Source of the DNA: Roseiarcus sp963820095
GTDB taxonomy: Bacteria > Pseudomonadota > Alphaproteobacteria > Rhizobiales > Beijerinckiaceae
DNA: 64,000 bases
Assembly: GCA_963820095.1 (NCBI GenBank)
Contig: CAWFZA010000028.1
Coordinates: forward strand, 186,001 to 250,000
Reading direction: 5' to 3'
Shown here: piece after piece, positions 46,395-54,117 of the stretch
Position numbering within the stretch: position 1 is the stretch's first letter
Layout of the letters: every line of letters starts with the position of its first letter
Translations under genes and position numbers: made by a program
The notes under the pieces: model-generated
Database searches by the model: none
Told to the model about the DNA's origin: nothing
What the model saw: only the letters and a program-made list of their open reading frames with translations

Positions 46395-46854
46395 ACTTCC
46401 GGCTCATCCATAGCTTGATGTGCGCGAGATGGCTCCAGCCAAAGGCAAAATCGCTATCGCCGTGCGCAGTTAAGTGTGCCAGCCGCCCCATGGCCTCTTC
46501 GACATCTGGGATATGCCTGGATGGTATCGGCCACATGACGAAATGGGGCGCCGCGGGCTTTTCGAACCAATCGTCCTTGCGGTTGTAGAACTGCTTGTGG
46601 ACCGTCGCCCAGACAAAGCGCTCCAACGCTTCGACGCTCGCCCACACGGACAGATTGACCGCCATCGTCGGGTCGCTCGTCGGACGGATGGCGGTCGCAT
46701 TGTTGCTCTCGTCCTTCAGGCGCCAGACGAATCCGTCGCTGCGCTCCGCAAGAGAGTTGATGCGATCGAGGTTTGTCATGAACGCCGCCATGCGCGGATC
46801 GCCCGTCGGATACCGGAATCGACCGATGTTGAGCTGGGCGATATGGGTCGTCAT
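46387..46854 (-). CDS. DUF3291 protein inside the nuo operon
   Basis: A 155-residue protein of the DUF3291 type, a dimeric alpha/beta-barrel relative of heme-binding monooxygenase-like folds. Family features are the start HIAQLNIGRFRYPTGDPRMA, SVWASVEALERFVWATVHKQF and the FDxxHLAHIKLW-like end, WSHLAHIKLWMSRKCG. It begins six bases after the nuoF stop and overlaps the next gene, so it is embedded in the nuo transcript. No catalytic role is known for this group. Confidence 0.75.
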   Translation of the reverse strand: MTTHIAQLNIGRFRYPTGDPRMAAFMTNLDRINSLAERSDGFVWRLKDESNNATAIRPTSDPTMAVNLSVWASVEALERFVWATVHKQFYNRKDDWFEKPAAPHFVMWPIPSRHIPDVEEAMGRLAHLTAHGDSDFAFGWSHLAHIKLWMSRKCG

Positions 46855-46860
46855 CTCCGC

Positions 46861-48165
46861 CTACTCCGCTGCCGCCAGCACCGGCTCACTGTGCGGATTC
46901 GCCGCATATTGGTCGATGCGCCGCTCGATTTCGGGGCGGAAATGAGCGATGAGCCCCTGGATCGGCCACGCCGCCGCGTCGCCAAGGGCGCAAATGGTGT
47001 GCCCTTCGACCTGCTTGGTGACGTCGAGCAGCATATCAATCTCACGCCGTTGGGCGCGGCCCTGAACCATGCGCTCCATGACGCGCCACATCCAGCCCGC
47101 GCCCTCGCGACAGGGCGTGCATTGGCCGCAGCTCTCGTGCTTGTAGAAATACGACAGGCGCGCGATGGCGCGGATAATGTCGGTCGACTTATCCATCACG
47201 ATCGCCGCGGCTGTGCCAAGGCCCGACTTGAGCTTGGCGAGCGAATCGAAGTCCATGGGACAATCGATAATCTGCGCGGCGGGAACGAGCCGCACCGACG
47301 CTCCGCCGGGGATGACGGCAAGCAGATTGTCCCAGCCGCCGCGAACCCCGCCGCAGTGCTTCTCGATCAACTCGCGGAACGGGATCGACATCGCCTCTTC
47401 CACGTTGCACGGCCTGTCGACGTGACCTGAAACGCTGAAGACCTTGGTGCCGGAATTGTTGGGCGCGCCGAAGCTGGTGAACCACGACGCGCCGCGCCGC
47501 AAGATCGTTGGCGAGGCGGCGATTGACTCAACGTTGTTGACCGTTGTCGGAGACCCATAGAGCCCCATGCCGGCGGGAAAGGGGGGCTTCATGCGAGGCA
47601 TCCCCTTCTTGCCCTCGAGCAACTCGAGCATCGCCGTCTCTTCGCCGCAAATATAAGCCCCGGCGCCATGATGGACGTAGAGATCGAACGGCCAGCCGTG
47701 AACATTGTCCTTGCCAATCAGCCGCGCATCGTAGGCCTCCGCGACCGCAGCCTCGAGATTGTAACGCTCCTTGATGAATTCGCCGCGCACGTAGATATAG
47801 GCCGCGTGGGCGCCCATGGCGAATGAGGCGACCAGCGCGCCCTCGACCAGCGTGTGTGGGTCGTTGCGCATGATCTCGCGGTCCTTGCAGGTGCCAGGCT
47901 CCGATTCGTCGGCGTTGACGACGAGATAGTGCGGGCGCTTTGGATCGACGGTCTTGGGCATGAACGACCATTTAAGCCCAGTCGGAAAGCCAGCGCCTCC
48001 CCGCCCGCGGAGGCCCGAGGCCTTCATTTCGGAGATGATCCAGTCCCGTCCCTTATCGATGATCTCCTTGGTCCCATCCCAATTGCCACGCGCCCTCGCG
48101 CCCTTGAGGCCACGGTCGCCGAACCCATAGAGATTGGTGAAGATGCGATCCTTGTCTTGCAGCAT
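46861..48165 (-). CDS. nuoF: NADH-quinone oxidoreductase subunit F
   Basis: NADH-binding, FMN-carrying subunit of 434 residues. The NADH/FMN site is seen in GLRGRGGAGFPTGLKWSFMP and AGAYICGEETAMLELLEGKK. The N3 4Fe-4S cluster ligands are ESCGQCTPCREGAGWMWRVM with the distal Cys in EGHTICALGDAAAWPIQGL. The start is three bases after the nuoE stop. Confidence 0.97.
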   Translation of the reverse strand: MLQDKDRIFTNLYGFGDRGLKGARARGNWDGTKEIIDKGRDWIISEMKASGLRGRGGAGFPTGLKWSFMPKTVDPKRPHYLVVNADESEPGTCKDREIMRNDPHTLVEGALVASFAMGAHAAYIYVRGEFIKERYNLEAAVAEAYDARLIGKDNVHGWPFDLYVHHGAGAYICGEETAMLELLEGKKGMPRMKPPFPAGMGLYGSPTTVNNVESIAASPTILRRGASWFTSFGAPNNSGTKVFSVSGHVDRPCNVEEAMSIPFRELIEKHCGGVRGGWDNLLAVIPGGASVRLVPAAQIIDCPMDFDSLAKLKSGLGTAAAIVMDKSTDIIRAIARLSYFYKHESCGQCTPCREGAGWMWRVMERMVQGRAQRREIDMLLDVTKQVEGHTICALGDAAAWPIQGLIAHFRPEIERRIDQYAANPHSEPVLAAAE

Positions 48166-48168
48166 CGC

Positions 48169-48837
48169 TCAGTTCCCAATCGTCTCGGTCGGCGATTGAT
48201 CGTTCGCTGGCGCGGTCGCCGCGCCGCGGCCATCGACTCCGTATAGCGTGGTCAGCGCGGTCAAGCCGCCAACCGGCTCGGAGGAGACCCGCCCGATCTG
48301 CGAACCGGTCTTGACCGGCCGGCCCGATGCAAGATCGTCAAGAAGCTTGGCGAAACTCTCCGGCGTCAGGTCTTCGTAATAATCGTCATTGATCTGAACC
48401 ATGGGCGCATTGCAACACGCTCCCAGGCATTCGACCTCAATCCAGGAGAACAGGCTGTCCGGCGTCACATGGCCCTGCTCGCCGAGGCGCTGGCGGCAGA
48501 CCGCTTTGATATCGTCTGAACCAGCGAGCATGCACGGCGTCGTACCGCAGACCTGCACGTAGTGGCGGCCGACCGGCGCAAGGTTGAACATCGTATAGAA
48601 CGTCGCGACCTCGAGCACCCGGATGTTGGGCATATCGAGCATCGCCGCGACCCTTTCCACCGCCGCGCGCGGAAGCCAATATCCATTCTGCTTCTGCGCC
48701 CGCCACAACAGCGCGAGCACCGCTGAGCCTTGCCGGCCGGGAGGATATTTGGCGATCTCCCGCTCGGCCCATGCCTTGTTTTCCGGCGTGAACTCGAAGG
48801 TTTTCGGCTGTTCGTCGGCGAAGCGGCGGACGGACAT
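48169..48837 (-). CDS. nuoE: NADH-quinone oxidoreductase subunit E
   Basis: A 222-residue thioredoxin-like subunit with one [2Fe-2S] cluster (N1a). The ligands are in QVCGTTPCMLAGSDDIKAVC and ECLGACCNAPMVQINDDYYE. The N-terminus (FEFTPENKAWAEREIAKYPP) and ESFAKLLDDLASGRPVKTGS are typical. The C-terminal 35 residues are a low-complexity tail. Confidence 0.95.
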   Translation of the reverse strand: MSVRRFADEQPKTFEFTPENKAWAEREIAKYPPGRQGSAVLALLWRAQKQNGYWLPRAAVERVAAMLDMPNIRVLEVATFYTMFNLAPVGRHYVQVCGTTPCMLAGSDDIKAVCRQRLGEQGHVTPDSLFSWIEVECLGACCNAPMVQINDDYYEDLTPESFAKLLDDLASGRPVKTGSQIGRVSSEPVGGLTALTTLYGVDGRGAATAPANDQSPTETIGN

Positions 48838-48890
48838 CGGTCAAATGTTCCTCAAGCATTGGGTCATGTTGAAGCGCCGGGCGAACTCGA

Positions 48891-50081
48891 TCACCGGTCG
48901 ACCTCCCCGAACACGATATCAAGCGAGCCGAGGACCGCGCTGACGTCCGCGAGCATGTGCTTGCGACACAGAAAATCCATCGCTTGAAGATGGGCGAAGC
49001 CGGGCGCGCGAAGTTTGACGCGGTAGGGCTTGTTCGAGCCGTCGGCGATAAGATAAACGCCAAACTCGCCCTTGGGCGCTTCGACCGCGGCATAAACCTC
49101 GCCGGCTGGCACCTTATAGCCTTCGGTGTAGAGTTTGAAATGATGGATAAGCGCCTCCATCGACCGCTTCATTTCGGCGCGCCGGGGCGGCGTAACTTTG
49201 CCGTCGTCGGTCACGACTGGCCCCTTGCCGCCAGGCGAGTTCAGCTTCTCGCAGCACTGGCGCATGATCTTTACCGACTGGCGCATCTCTTCCATGCGGA
49301 TCAGATAGCGATCGTAGCAATCACCGTTCTTGCCGACGGGAATATCGAAATCCATTTCCTCGTAGCACTCGTACGGCTGGGCCTTGCGCAGATCCCAGGC
49401 TGCGCCTGATCCTCGCACCATGACGCCCGAGAAGCCCCATGCCCAGGCGTCCGCCAGCTTGACGACTCCGATGTCGACATTACGCTGCTTGAAGATTCGA
49501 TTTCCAGTGAGCAGAGTCTCGAGATCGTCGCAAACCTTAAGGAATGGGTCGCAAAAGGCCTCGATGTCGTCGATGAGCTTGCGCGGCAAATCCTGGTGCA
49601 CACCGCCCGGACGAAAGTAGGCCGCGTGCATACGGGAGCCGCTGGCGCGCTCGTAGAACACCATCAGCTTCTCGCGCTCCTCGAAACCCCAAAGGGGCGG
49701 CGTCAGCGCGCCGACATCCAGCGCCTGGGTCGTGATCTGGAGCAAATGCGACAATAGGCGGCCAATCTCGCAGTAGAGCACGCGAATGAGCTGGCCGCGT
49801 CGCGGAACCGCAATGCCGAGAAGGCGCTCGACTGCGAGCGCATATGCGTGCTCCTGATTCATCGGCGCGACATAGTCGAGCCGATCGAGATAGGGCACGT
49901 TCTGCAGGTAGGTGCGCGCCTCCATGAGTTTTTCGGTGCCGCGATGCAGGAGCCCAATATGCGGGTCCACCCGTTCGACAACCTCGCCGTCAAGCTCGAG
50001 CACGAGTCGTAGCACCCCGTGCGCCGCCGGATGCTGGGGCCCAAAGTTGATGGAAAAGTTGCGCAGGTTTTGATCGTTCAT
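48891..50081 (-). CDS. nuoD: NADH-quinone oxidoreductase subunit D
   Basis: A 396-residue 49-kDa-type subunit that forms the quinone pocket with NuoB. It begins NFSINFGPQHPAAHGVLRLV, with the conserved histidines of the quinone site in GPQHPAAHG. GLLHRGTEKLMEARTYLQNV and the C-terminal GEFGVYLIADGSNKPYRVKL and HLQAMDFLCRKHMLADVSAV follow. It starts 11 bases after nuoC. Confidence 0.97.
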   Translation of the reverse strand: MNDQNLRNFSINFGPQHPAAHGVLRLVLELDGEVVERVDPHIGLLHRGTEKLMEARTYLQNVPYLDRLDYVAPMNQEHAYALAVERLLGIAVPRRGQLIRVLYCEIGRLLSHLLQITTQALDVGALTPPLWGFEEREKLMVFYERASGSRMHAAYFRPGGVHQDLPRKLIDDIEAFCDPFLKVCDDLETLLTGNRIFKQRNVDIGVVKLADAWAWGFSGVMVRGSGAAWDLRKAQPYECYEEMDFDIPVGKNGDCYDRYLIRMEEMRQSVKIMRQCCEKLNSPGGKGPVVTDDGKVTPPRRAEMKRSMEALIHHFKLYTEGYKVPAGEVYAAVEAPKGEFGVYLIADGSNKPYRVKLRAPGFAHLQAMDFLCRKHMLADVSAVLGSLDIVFGEVDR

Positions 50082-50092
50082 GACTCGAACAC

Positions 50093-50702
50093 CTATTGCC
50101 GATCGTCCCCCTTCGCCTTTTCATCCCCCGGTAACGGCGGCCCCTCCCAGGGGCTCAGGAAATCAAACTGGCGGAACTCCTGGTTAAGCCGCACCGGATC
50201 GTAGCGAACACGCTTTTCCGCATCGTCGTAGCGCACCTCGACGAAACCCGTCATTGGGAAGTCCTTGCGCAACGGATAGCCCTCGAAGCCATAGTCGGTC
50301 AGGATGCGCCGCAAATCCGGATGGCCCTCGAACACGACCCCGAACAGGTCGTATATCTCTCGCTCGTACCAGTCGGCGCCTGGATAGACGGCGGTGGCGC
50401 TCATGACCGCGGTGTCCTCGTCAGTCTCGATTTTGACTCGCACCCGACGGTTCAGCTTCGGCGAGAGCAGATGGTAGACGACGTCGAACCGCTTCTCGCG
50501 CTGCGGATGGTCAACGCCCGAAATATCGATGATTGAAACAAATTGTGCCGATGGGTCATCGCGGAGGAATTGGAGCGTCTCCAGTATGCGCGCGAGACCG
50601 ACGGTTAGCGTCAGCTCGCCAAACTCGAAAGCAGAACTCCACCACCGCGCCGGGGGCCGCAGCGGCAAGTTGCGCCGCAATAGTCTGAAGTTGGTCGTCC
50701 AT
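50093..50702 (-). CDS. nuoC: NADH-quinone oxidoreductase subunit C (frame change inside)
   Basis: A 30-kDa-type peripheral subunit of about 202 residues. From ATG 50702 the product starts MDDQLQTIAAQLAAAAPGAV. The rest, from FEFGELTLTVGLARILETLQ through VYHLLSPKLNRRVRVKIETD and the signature YEREIYDLFGVVFEGHPDLR RILTDYGFEGYPLRKDFP, is in another frame. Removing one base of the AA pair at 50635-50636 joins them. The uninterrupted frame to 50734 has a non-homologous Arg-rich start and is not the real N-terminus. It follows nuoB by 36 bases. Confidence 0.92.
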
Positions 50703-50738
50703 CCGCTTAAGTCTCGCCTTCTTCGCTCCCGCAAATCT

Positions 50739-51314
50739 TCAGCGTTCGATCGTTCCTGTCCGGCGAATTTTCTTCTGCAACATCAATACGCCGTAGAGCA
50801 GAGCCTCGGCGGTAGGCGGACAGCCCGGCACATAGATATCAACCGGGACAATGCGGTCGCATCCGCGCACAACTGAATAGGAATAGTGGTAGTACCCCCC
50901 GCCATTCGCGCACGAACCCATCGAGATGACATAGCGCGGCTCTGGCATCTGATCGTAAACCTTGCGCAGCGCCGGCGCCATCTTATTGGTCAGTGTGCCC
51001 GCCACTATCATCACGTCCGATTGGCGGGGGCTACCGCGGGGCGCAAAGCCAAAACGCTCAACATCGTAGCGCGGCATCGAGACTTGCATCATCTCGACGG
51101 CGCAGCACGCAAGGCCGAATGTCATCCACATCAACGAGCCGGTGCGCGCCCATTGGATAAGGTCGTCGGCCGTTGTGACGAGAAAGCCTTTGTCGGCGAG
51201 CTCGTCGCTGATCAAGCCGAAATACCGGTCTCCTGGCCGGATAGGTCTGCCGGTTAGCGGATCGAGGAGGTCGGGCGCGGCTTGCGTAACGGTTGGTCCG
51301 GCGGTCAATCCCAT
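50739..51314 (-). CDS. nuoB: NADH-quinone oxidoreductase subunit B
   Basis: A 191-residue PSST-type subunit carrying the N2 4Fe-4S cluster next to the quinone site. The ligands are in MTFGLACCAVEMMQVSMPRY, VISMGSCANGGGYYHYSYSV and DIYVPGCPPTAEALLYGVLM. The ATG at 51312-51314 lies within the end of nuoA (overlap of ten bases), which fixes the start. The longer frame to 51533 would be read inside nuoA and is rejected. Confidence 0.96.
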   Translation of the reverse strand: MGLTAGPTVTQAAPDLLDPLTGRPIRPGDRYFGLISDELADKGFLVTTADDLIQWARTGSLMWMTFGLACCAVEMMQVSMPRYDVERFGFAPRGSPRQSDVMIVAGTLTNKMAPALRKVYDQMPEPRYVISMGSCANGGGYYHYSYSVVRGCDRIVPVDIYVPGCPPTAEALLYGVLMLQKKIRRTGTIER

Positions 51315-51670
51315 TCCAGCGCTCCCTTTTTCCACTCGTAAACAAATCCGACCGTCAGCACCGCCAGAAAGATCATCATCGACCAGAATCCCAATGCGCC
51401 CAGATCGTGGAATACGATCGCCCAGGGAAACAGGAAGGCGACTTCGAGATCGAAAATGATGAAGAGGAGCGAGACGAGGTAGAAGCGCGCGTCGAAGCGC
51501 ATGCGAGCATCGTCGAACGGAGGAAAGCCGCACTCGTAGGGCGAAAGCTTTTCGGTGTCGGGCGCGCGATAGGCGAGGAGAAAAGGCGCAATCAATAGCG
51601 CGCCGCTTATGAGGGTGGCGATGATTACGAAGACGACCAGCGGCAGGTAGTCGGAAATAAGGCTCGGCAT
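51305..51670 (-). CDS. nuoA: NADH-quinone oxidoreductase subunit A
   Basis: A 121-residue membrane subunit with three helices. The conserved loop YRAPDTEKLSPYECGFPPFD holds the ECG cysteine that shapes the quinone gate, and FYLVSLLFIIFDLEVAFLFP the acidic helix. The start at MPSLISDYLPLVVFV (51670) fits the family. The frame to 51733 adds 21 polar residues and is unlikely. It is the first gene of the nuo operon. A block pair shared with xdhA lies 85 bases upstream. Confidence 0.95.
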   Translation of the reverse strand: MPSLISDYLPLVVFVIIATLISGALLIAPFLLAYRAPDTEKLSPYECGFPPFDDARMRFDARFYLVSLLFIIFDLEVAFLFPWAIVFHDLGALGFWSMMIFLAVLTVGFVYEWKKGALEWD

Positions 51671-51754
51671 GGCCTCGCTCTTCAGATTATCAGTTGCGCG
51701 CTGCGTTCGCGCGGCGGACGCCGCGTTCGTCAACGCGTATCGCAGTGCAACCTA

Positions 51755-51780
51755 GCATGCAAGGCGAAAGGCTAAGTAAC
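51755..51780 (-). promoter_or_regulatory. Element upstream of nuoA, shared with xdhA
   Basis: The plus strand reads GCATGCAAGG, five bases, GGCTAAGTAAC, which is 20 of 21 positions identical in the two blocks to the element upstream of xdhA. It ends 85 bases before the nuoA ATG. It is a candidate promoter or regulator site for the complex I operon. Confidence 0.4.
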
Positions 51781-51947
51781 TCCACGCCTCGTCGTTGAAA
51801 CGCACCGCCTATGTAACCGGGCCTGGCGCGCGTTTGGCGGCGGAAAGGAAGCGCTACGGGATTCGGTTCATGAGATCGCTTGGCTTTCCCGAGGGGATAC
51901 GAAAAACGCTTAGTCGAGGGCCGGGATGCTCGATCAAGAAAAATCGT

Positions 51948-52096
51948 AACTCCACCTCATCCCTCAAGGCGCGAAGCAGCCGAATGCCTGCCCAGAGCTT
52001 TTCGAAGGGATGCTCAAGAGGAGCATGCGAGACCCGAGCTCTAAGCATTCATCGAGCCGCCAAGTTTCGCTTCGCCTTGAGGCGCGAGGTGGGGTT
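51948..52096. repeat. Intergenic inverted-repeat element
   Basis: The left arm (51948-51977) and right arm (52069-52096, other strand) match at about 24 of 28 positions and share CCACCTC and CTCAAGGC. They flank about 91 bases that include the GAAGC and TTTTCGAAGG pieces typical of degenerate Rhizobiales palindromic repeats. It interrupts the shared blocks of copy C relative to copy A, so it was probably inserted there. Just outside it is a hairpin with stem GCCCC/GGGGC at 52111-52124. Confidence 0.5.
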
Positions 52097-52139
52097 GGAT
52101 CTCATCCGAAGCCCCACCCGGGGCTTACCAGAAACCGAC

Positions 52140-52187
52140 CATTTCTTGCCAAGCCGGCTGGGAGCTGGTATTGTTTTTCAGAAAATA
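52140..52187 (+). promoter_or_regulatory. Promoter-like module C
   Basis: ATTTCTTG (52141) and ATTGTTTTTCAGAAAAT (52170) repeat the layout of modules A and B with identical spacing. The -35 would be TTGCCA (52146-52151) and the -10 TATTGT (52169-52174), spacer 17. A 6-base-stem hairpin (GGCCGA/TCGGCC, 52216-52234) and the CTCGTAA block follow as in copy A. It points toward the minus-strand tRNA-Asp and away from nuoA. No ORF in the stretch to 52402 is convincing. Confidence 0.4.
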
Positions 52188-52402
52188 GCAAAGAAGTCGG
52201 GCTTGCACATTTCGTGGCCGACCCGGCTTCGGCCGTCAGGAGAACGACTCGTAAATGGCGCCGTCACCTATTGAAATCGCCCAAAATGCACACAGTAATC
52301 CGCCGCCTCGCGATCGCGGGAAGGAGAATCGAGACTGCGGAGCCCGTGACGCAGGCCTCGGTCGAGCCGAGGGAACTGAGCGTTGAGGGGACTATCAGAA
52401 AA

Positions 52403-52479
<77 letters not shown>

Positions 52480-52583
52480 GCGGGAAGACGCCCGATAAGC
52501 CAGACGTGTTTCCAAGTCAAGGATCGCAAGCAGCGCCAAACCACGACTTCGGGACCCGGCCCCTGCGCCGGTGCGGCTACCGA

Positions 52584-53249
52584 TCAGAATTGACTTGTCG
52601 CCAACGACCACCGCCGCATTTCATCTCGCGTCAAGACATGAACAGTATCAGGAGGCAGCAATTCCGCCCTCTTCACCAGGCCGGGGTCTACCCCCATTCG
52701 CCGTGCGTAGCGCCCGAGCACGGCGACCATCGGCGGATCGGCGAAACTACGCTGCGCATGCGATCCGAAAAGGCCGCCTTCGCTTTCGACAATCGACATT
52801 CGATGCAGCCCGACTTCGCTCCCCGGGGGCGCGACGCGGCGCACCGCGCCCATCAGCGCGTAGACGCAGGCCGACAAGCATTCCCCAACGTACGGTCCGG
52901 GATCGCCGTCCGCGTTGAACCGTCCAACGACGCCAGCGATGCGGAGCCCCCGCAGAATGTGGCCGAAGATCATTGAAGCGACGACGTTGCCGCCGCGGGA
53001 GTTGAAAAAAACGATGCGCCGCAATTTGGAGTCCGAGTTGCCAGACTTGAGAAAACTGACAAAGGCCTGTGGCGTCTGCGCCTCGATCACGCCGTCGGCT
53101 ACGATGACATCAGGACAGTGTCGGCCGCACTCGTGGGATGCAAGGGGCGCAACGCGAAAACTCATCGGTCGGCCGTGATCCTGAGCCGCAGCCGGCGTGA
53201 CCATGGCTCCTACGAGGGCCGACGCCGCAGCGAGCACAAACAAGCTCAC
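52584..53249 (-). CDS. Secreted ClpP-like (COG3904-type) protein
   Basis: About 221 residues. Starting at GTG 53249 the N-terminus is a good signal peptide (SLFVLAAASALVGAMVTPAAA, cut before QDHG). The mature part has a ClpP/crotonase-like core: RRIVFFNSRGGNVVASMIFG, then GECLSACVYALMGAVRRVAP and EVGLHRMS. The N/SxGG, SAC and GLHRM pieces match the periplasmic ClpP-like group, so a serine-protease-like function is inferred, not shown. The frame is open to 53453 but would read through tRNA-Val on the same strand, so the longer start is rejected. It lies between tRNA-Val and tRNA-Asp. A longer membrane relative is at 28826-30382. Confidence 0.65.
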   Translation of the reverse strand: MSLFVLAAASALVGAMVTPAAAQDHGRPMSFRVAPLASHECGRHCPDVIVADGVIEAQTPQAFVSFLKSGNSDSKLRRIVFFNSRGGNVVASMIFGHILRGLRIAGVVGRFNADGDPGPYVGECLSACVYALMGAVRRVAPPGSEVGLHRMSIVESEGGLFGSHAQRSFADPPMVAVLGRYARRMGVDPGLVKRAELLPPDTVHVLTRDEMRRWSLATSQF

Positions 53250-53260
53250 CGACCTGAAGG

Positions 53261-53336
53261 TGGTGGGCAGTGACGGGCTCGAACCGCCGACCCTCTCGGT
53301 GTAAACGAGATGCTCTACCAACTGAGCTAACCGCCC
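53261..53336 (-). tRNA. tRNA-Val (TAC)
   Basis: Cloverleaf on the minus strand. The acceptor GGGCGGT pairs with ACTGCCC. The D arm is AGCTCAGTTGGTAGAGC, the anticodon stem TCTCG/CGAGA has loop TTTACAC with anticodon TAC, and the T loop is TTCGAGC. Discriminator A and CCA are encoded. Confidence 0.95.
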
Positions 53337-53481
53337 TTGCAGCCGCCGGTCGCGTCGGCCGGCGGCTGCATGATAACAGGCTAGCGACACGCTCGCCAAT
53401 CGCCAGGAAGCTCTAACGGCGAACAGCGACCGGCAGATGATCAAGCTCCCCAAGGGGCGGGGTAACTGCGACGTATTGATC

Positions 53482-53772
53482 TTATTTCTTGGTCGACTTC
53501 TTATTGAGGCTCGCCTTCAGAGCGGCGCCGGGCTTGAAGCGCGCGTTTCTCGATGCGGCAATCTTAATTTCTTTACCGGTCGCGGGATTGCGGCCCTTTC
53601 CGGCGGCGCGCTCACGAACAGAGAAAGTGCCAAATCCGACGAGCCGGACTTCCTCGCCTTTCCTCAGGGTATCGACGATGCCCTCCAGCACGGCCTCGAG
53701 CGCGGCCGCGGCGGAAACTTTGGTCAACTCCGCTTCCGTCGCGATATGATCAACGAGCTCAAGCTTATTCAT
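53482..53772 (-). CDS. hupB: DNA-binding protein HU
   Basis: A 96-residue histone-like protein that bends and compacts DNA as a dimer. MNKLELVDHIATEAELTKVS starts the helical body. The signature GFGTFSVRERAAGKGRNPAT GKEIKIAASRNARFKPG covers the beta arm that enters the minor groove, with the conserved proline in RNPATG. A C-terminal Lys-rich tail follows. GGAGAGG lies just before the ATG. It follows lon, as is usual in this order. Confidence 0.95.
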   Translation of the reverse strand: MNKLELVDHIATEAELTKVSAAAALEAVLEGIVDTLRKGEEVRLVGFGTFSVRERAAGKGRNPATGKEIKIAASRNARFKPGAALKASLNKKSTKK

Positions 53773-54028
53773 TATCGCCTCTCCGTTCGACTGCGGCGCT
53801 CAGTTGCTGCCGCCAATTTTTCAAGTCCGGCACCGCCAACGCCGCCATGAGGGGCAACGCTTCGCCGCGGCCGCGCGCTCATCCCGTCCGTCCCCCTCGA
53901 AGGCGCTCATCGCCGCCCCAAGCAAATCGACAGCAGAGTTCGACCCATAGCTCGCCGTTTCATGCAAGGAACGCAAGCGTTCGTCGCGGTCAAGGGACAA
54001 AAAAGAGCCTAAAACTGGCCCTAGCGCG
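53773..54028. other. Intergenic region between lon and HU
   Basis: With the lon terminator, this is 345 bases without a gene. It should hold the HU promoter. On the minus strand TTGAAA occurs about 50 bases before the HU ATG, but a matching -10 is not clear. Nothing else is seen. Confidence 0.4.
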
Positions 54029-54062
54029 AAAAAAGCCGCGAATTCCTAGAATTCGCGGCTTT
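54029..54062 (-). terminator. Rho-independent terminator after lon
   Basis: A perfect 14-base stem (54032-54045 with 54049-54062, three-base loop) has the core GCCGCGAATTC/GAATTCGCGGC. On the minus strand it is followed by six T residues. It lies 55 bases after the lon stop. Confidence 0.9.
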
Positions 54063-54117
54063 CATGCAATAGGTCCGATTTGCAACGTGAGGGACGCCCG
54101 TTCCCCTCTTCAGGCAG

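Noticed and set aside
51854..52048. Minus-strand frame of 64 codons upstream of nuoA
   Set aside because: It lies across the inverted-repeat element and its arms, lacks a ribosome-binding site, and resembles the spurious frames such palindromes produce.
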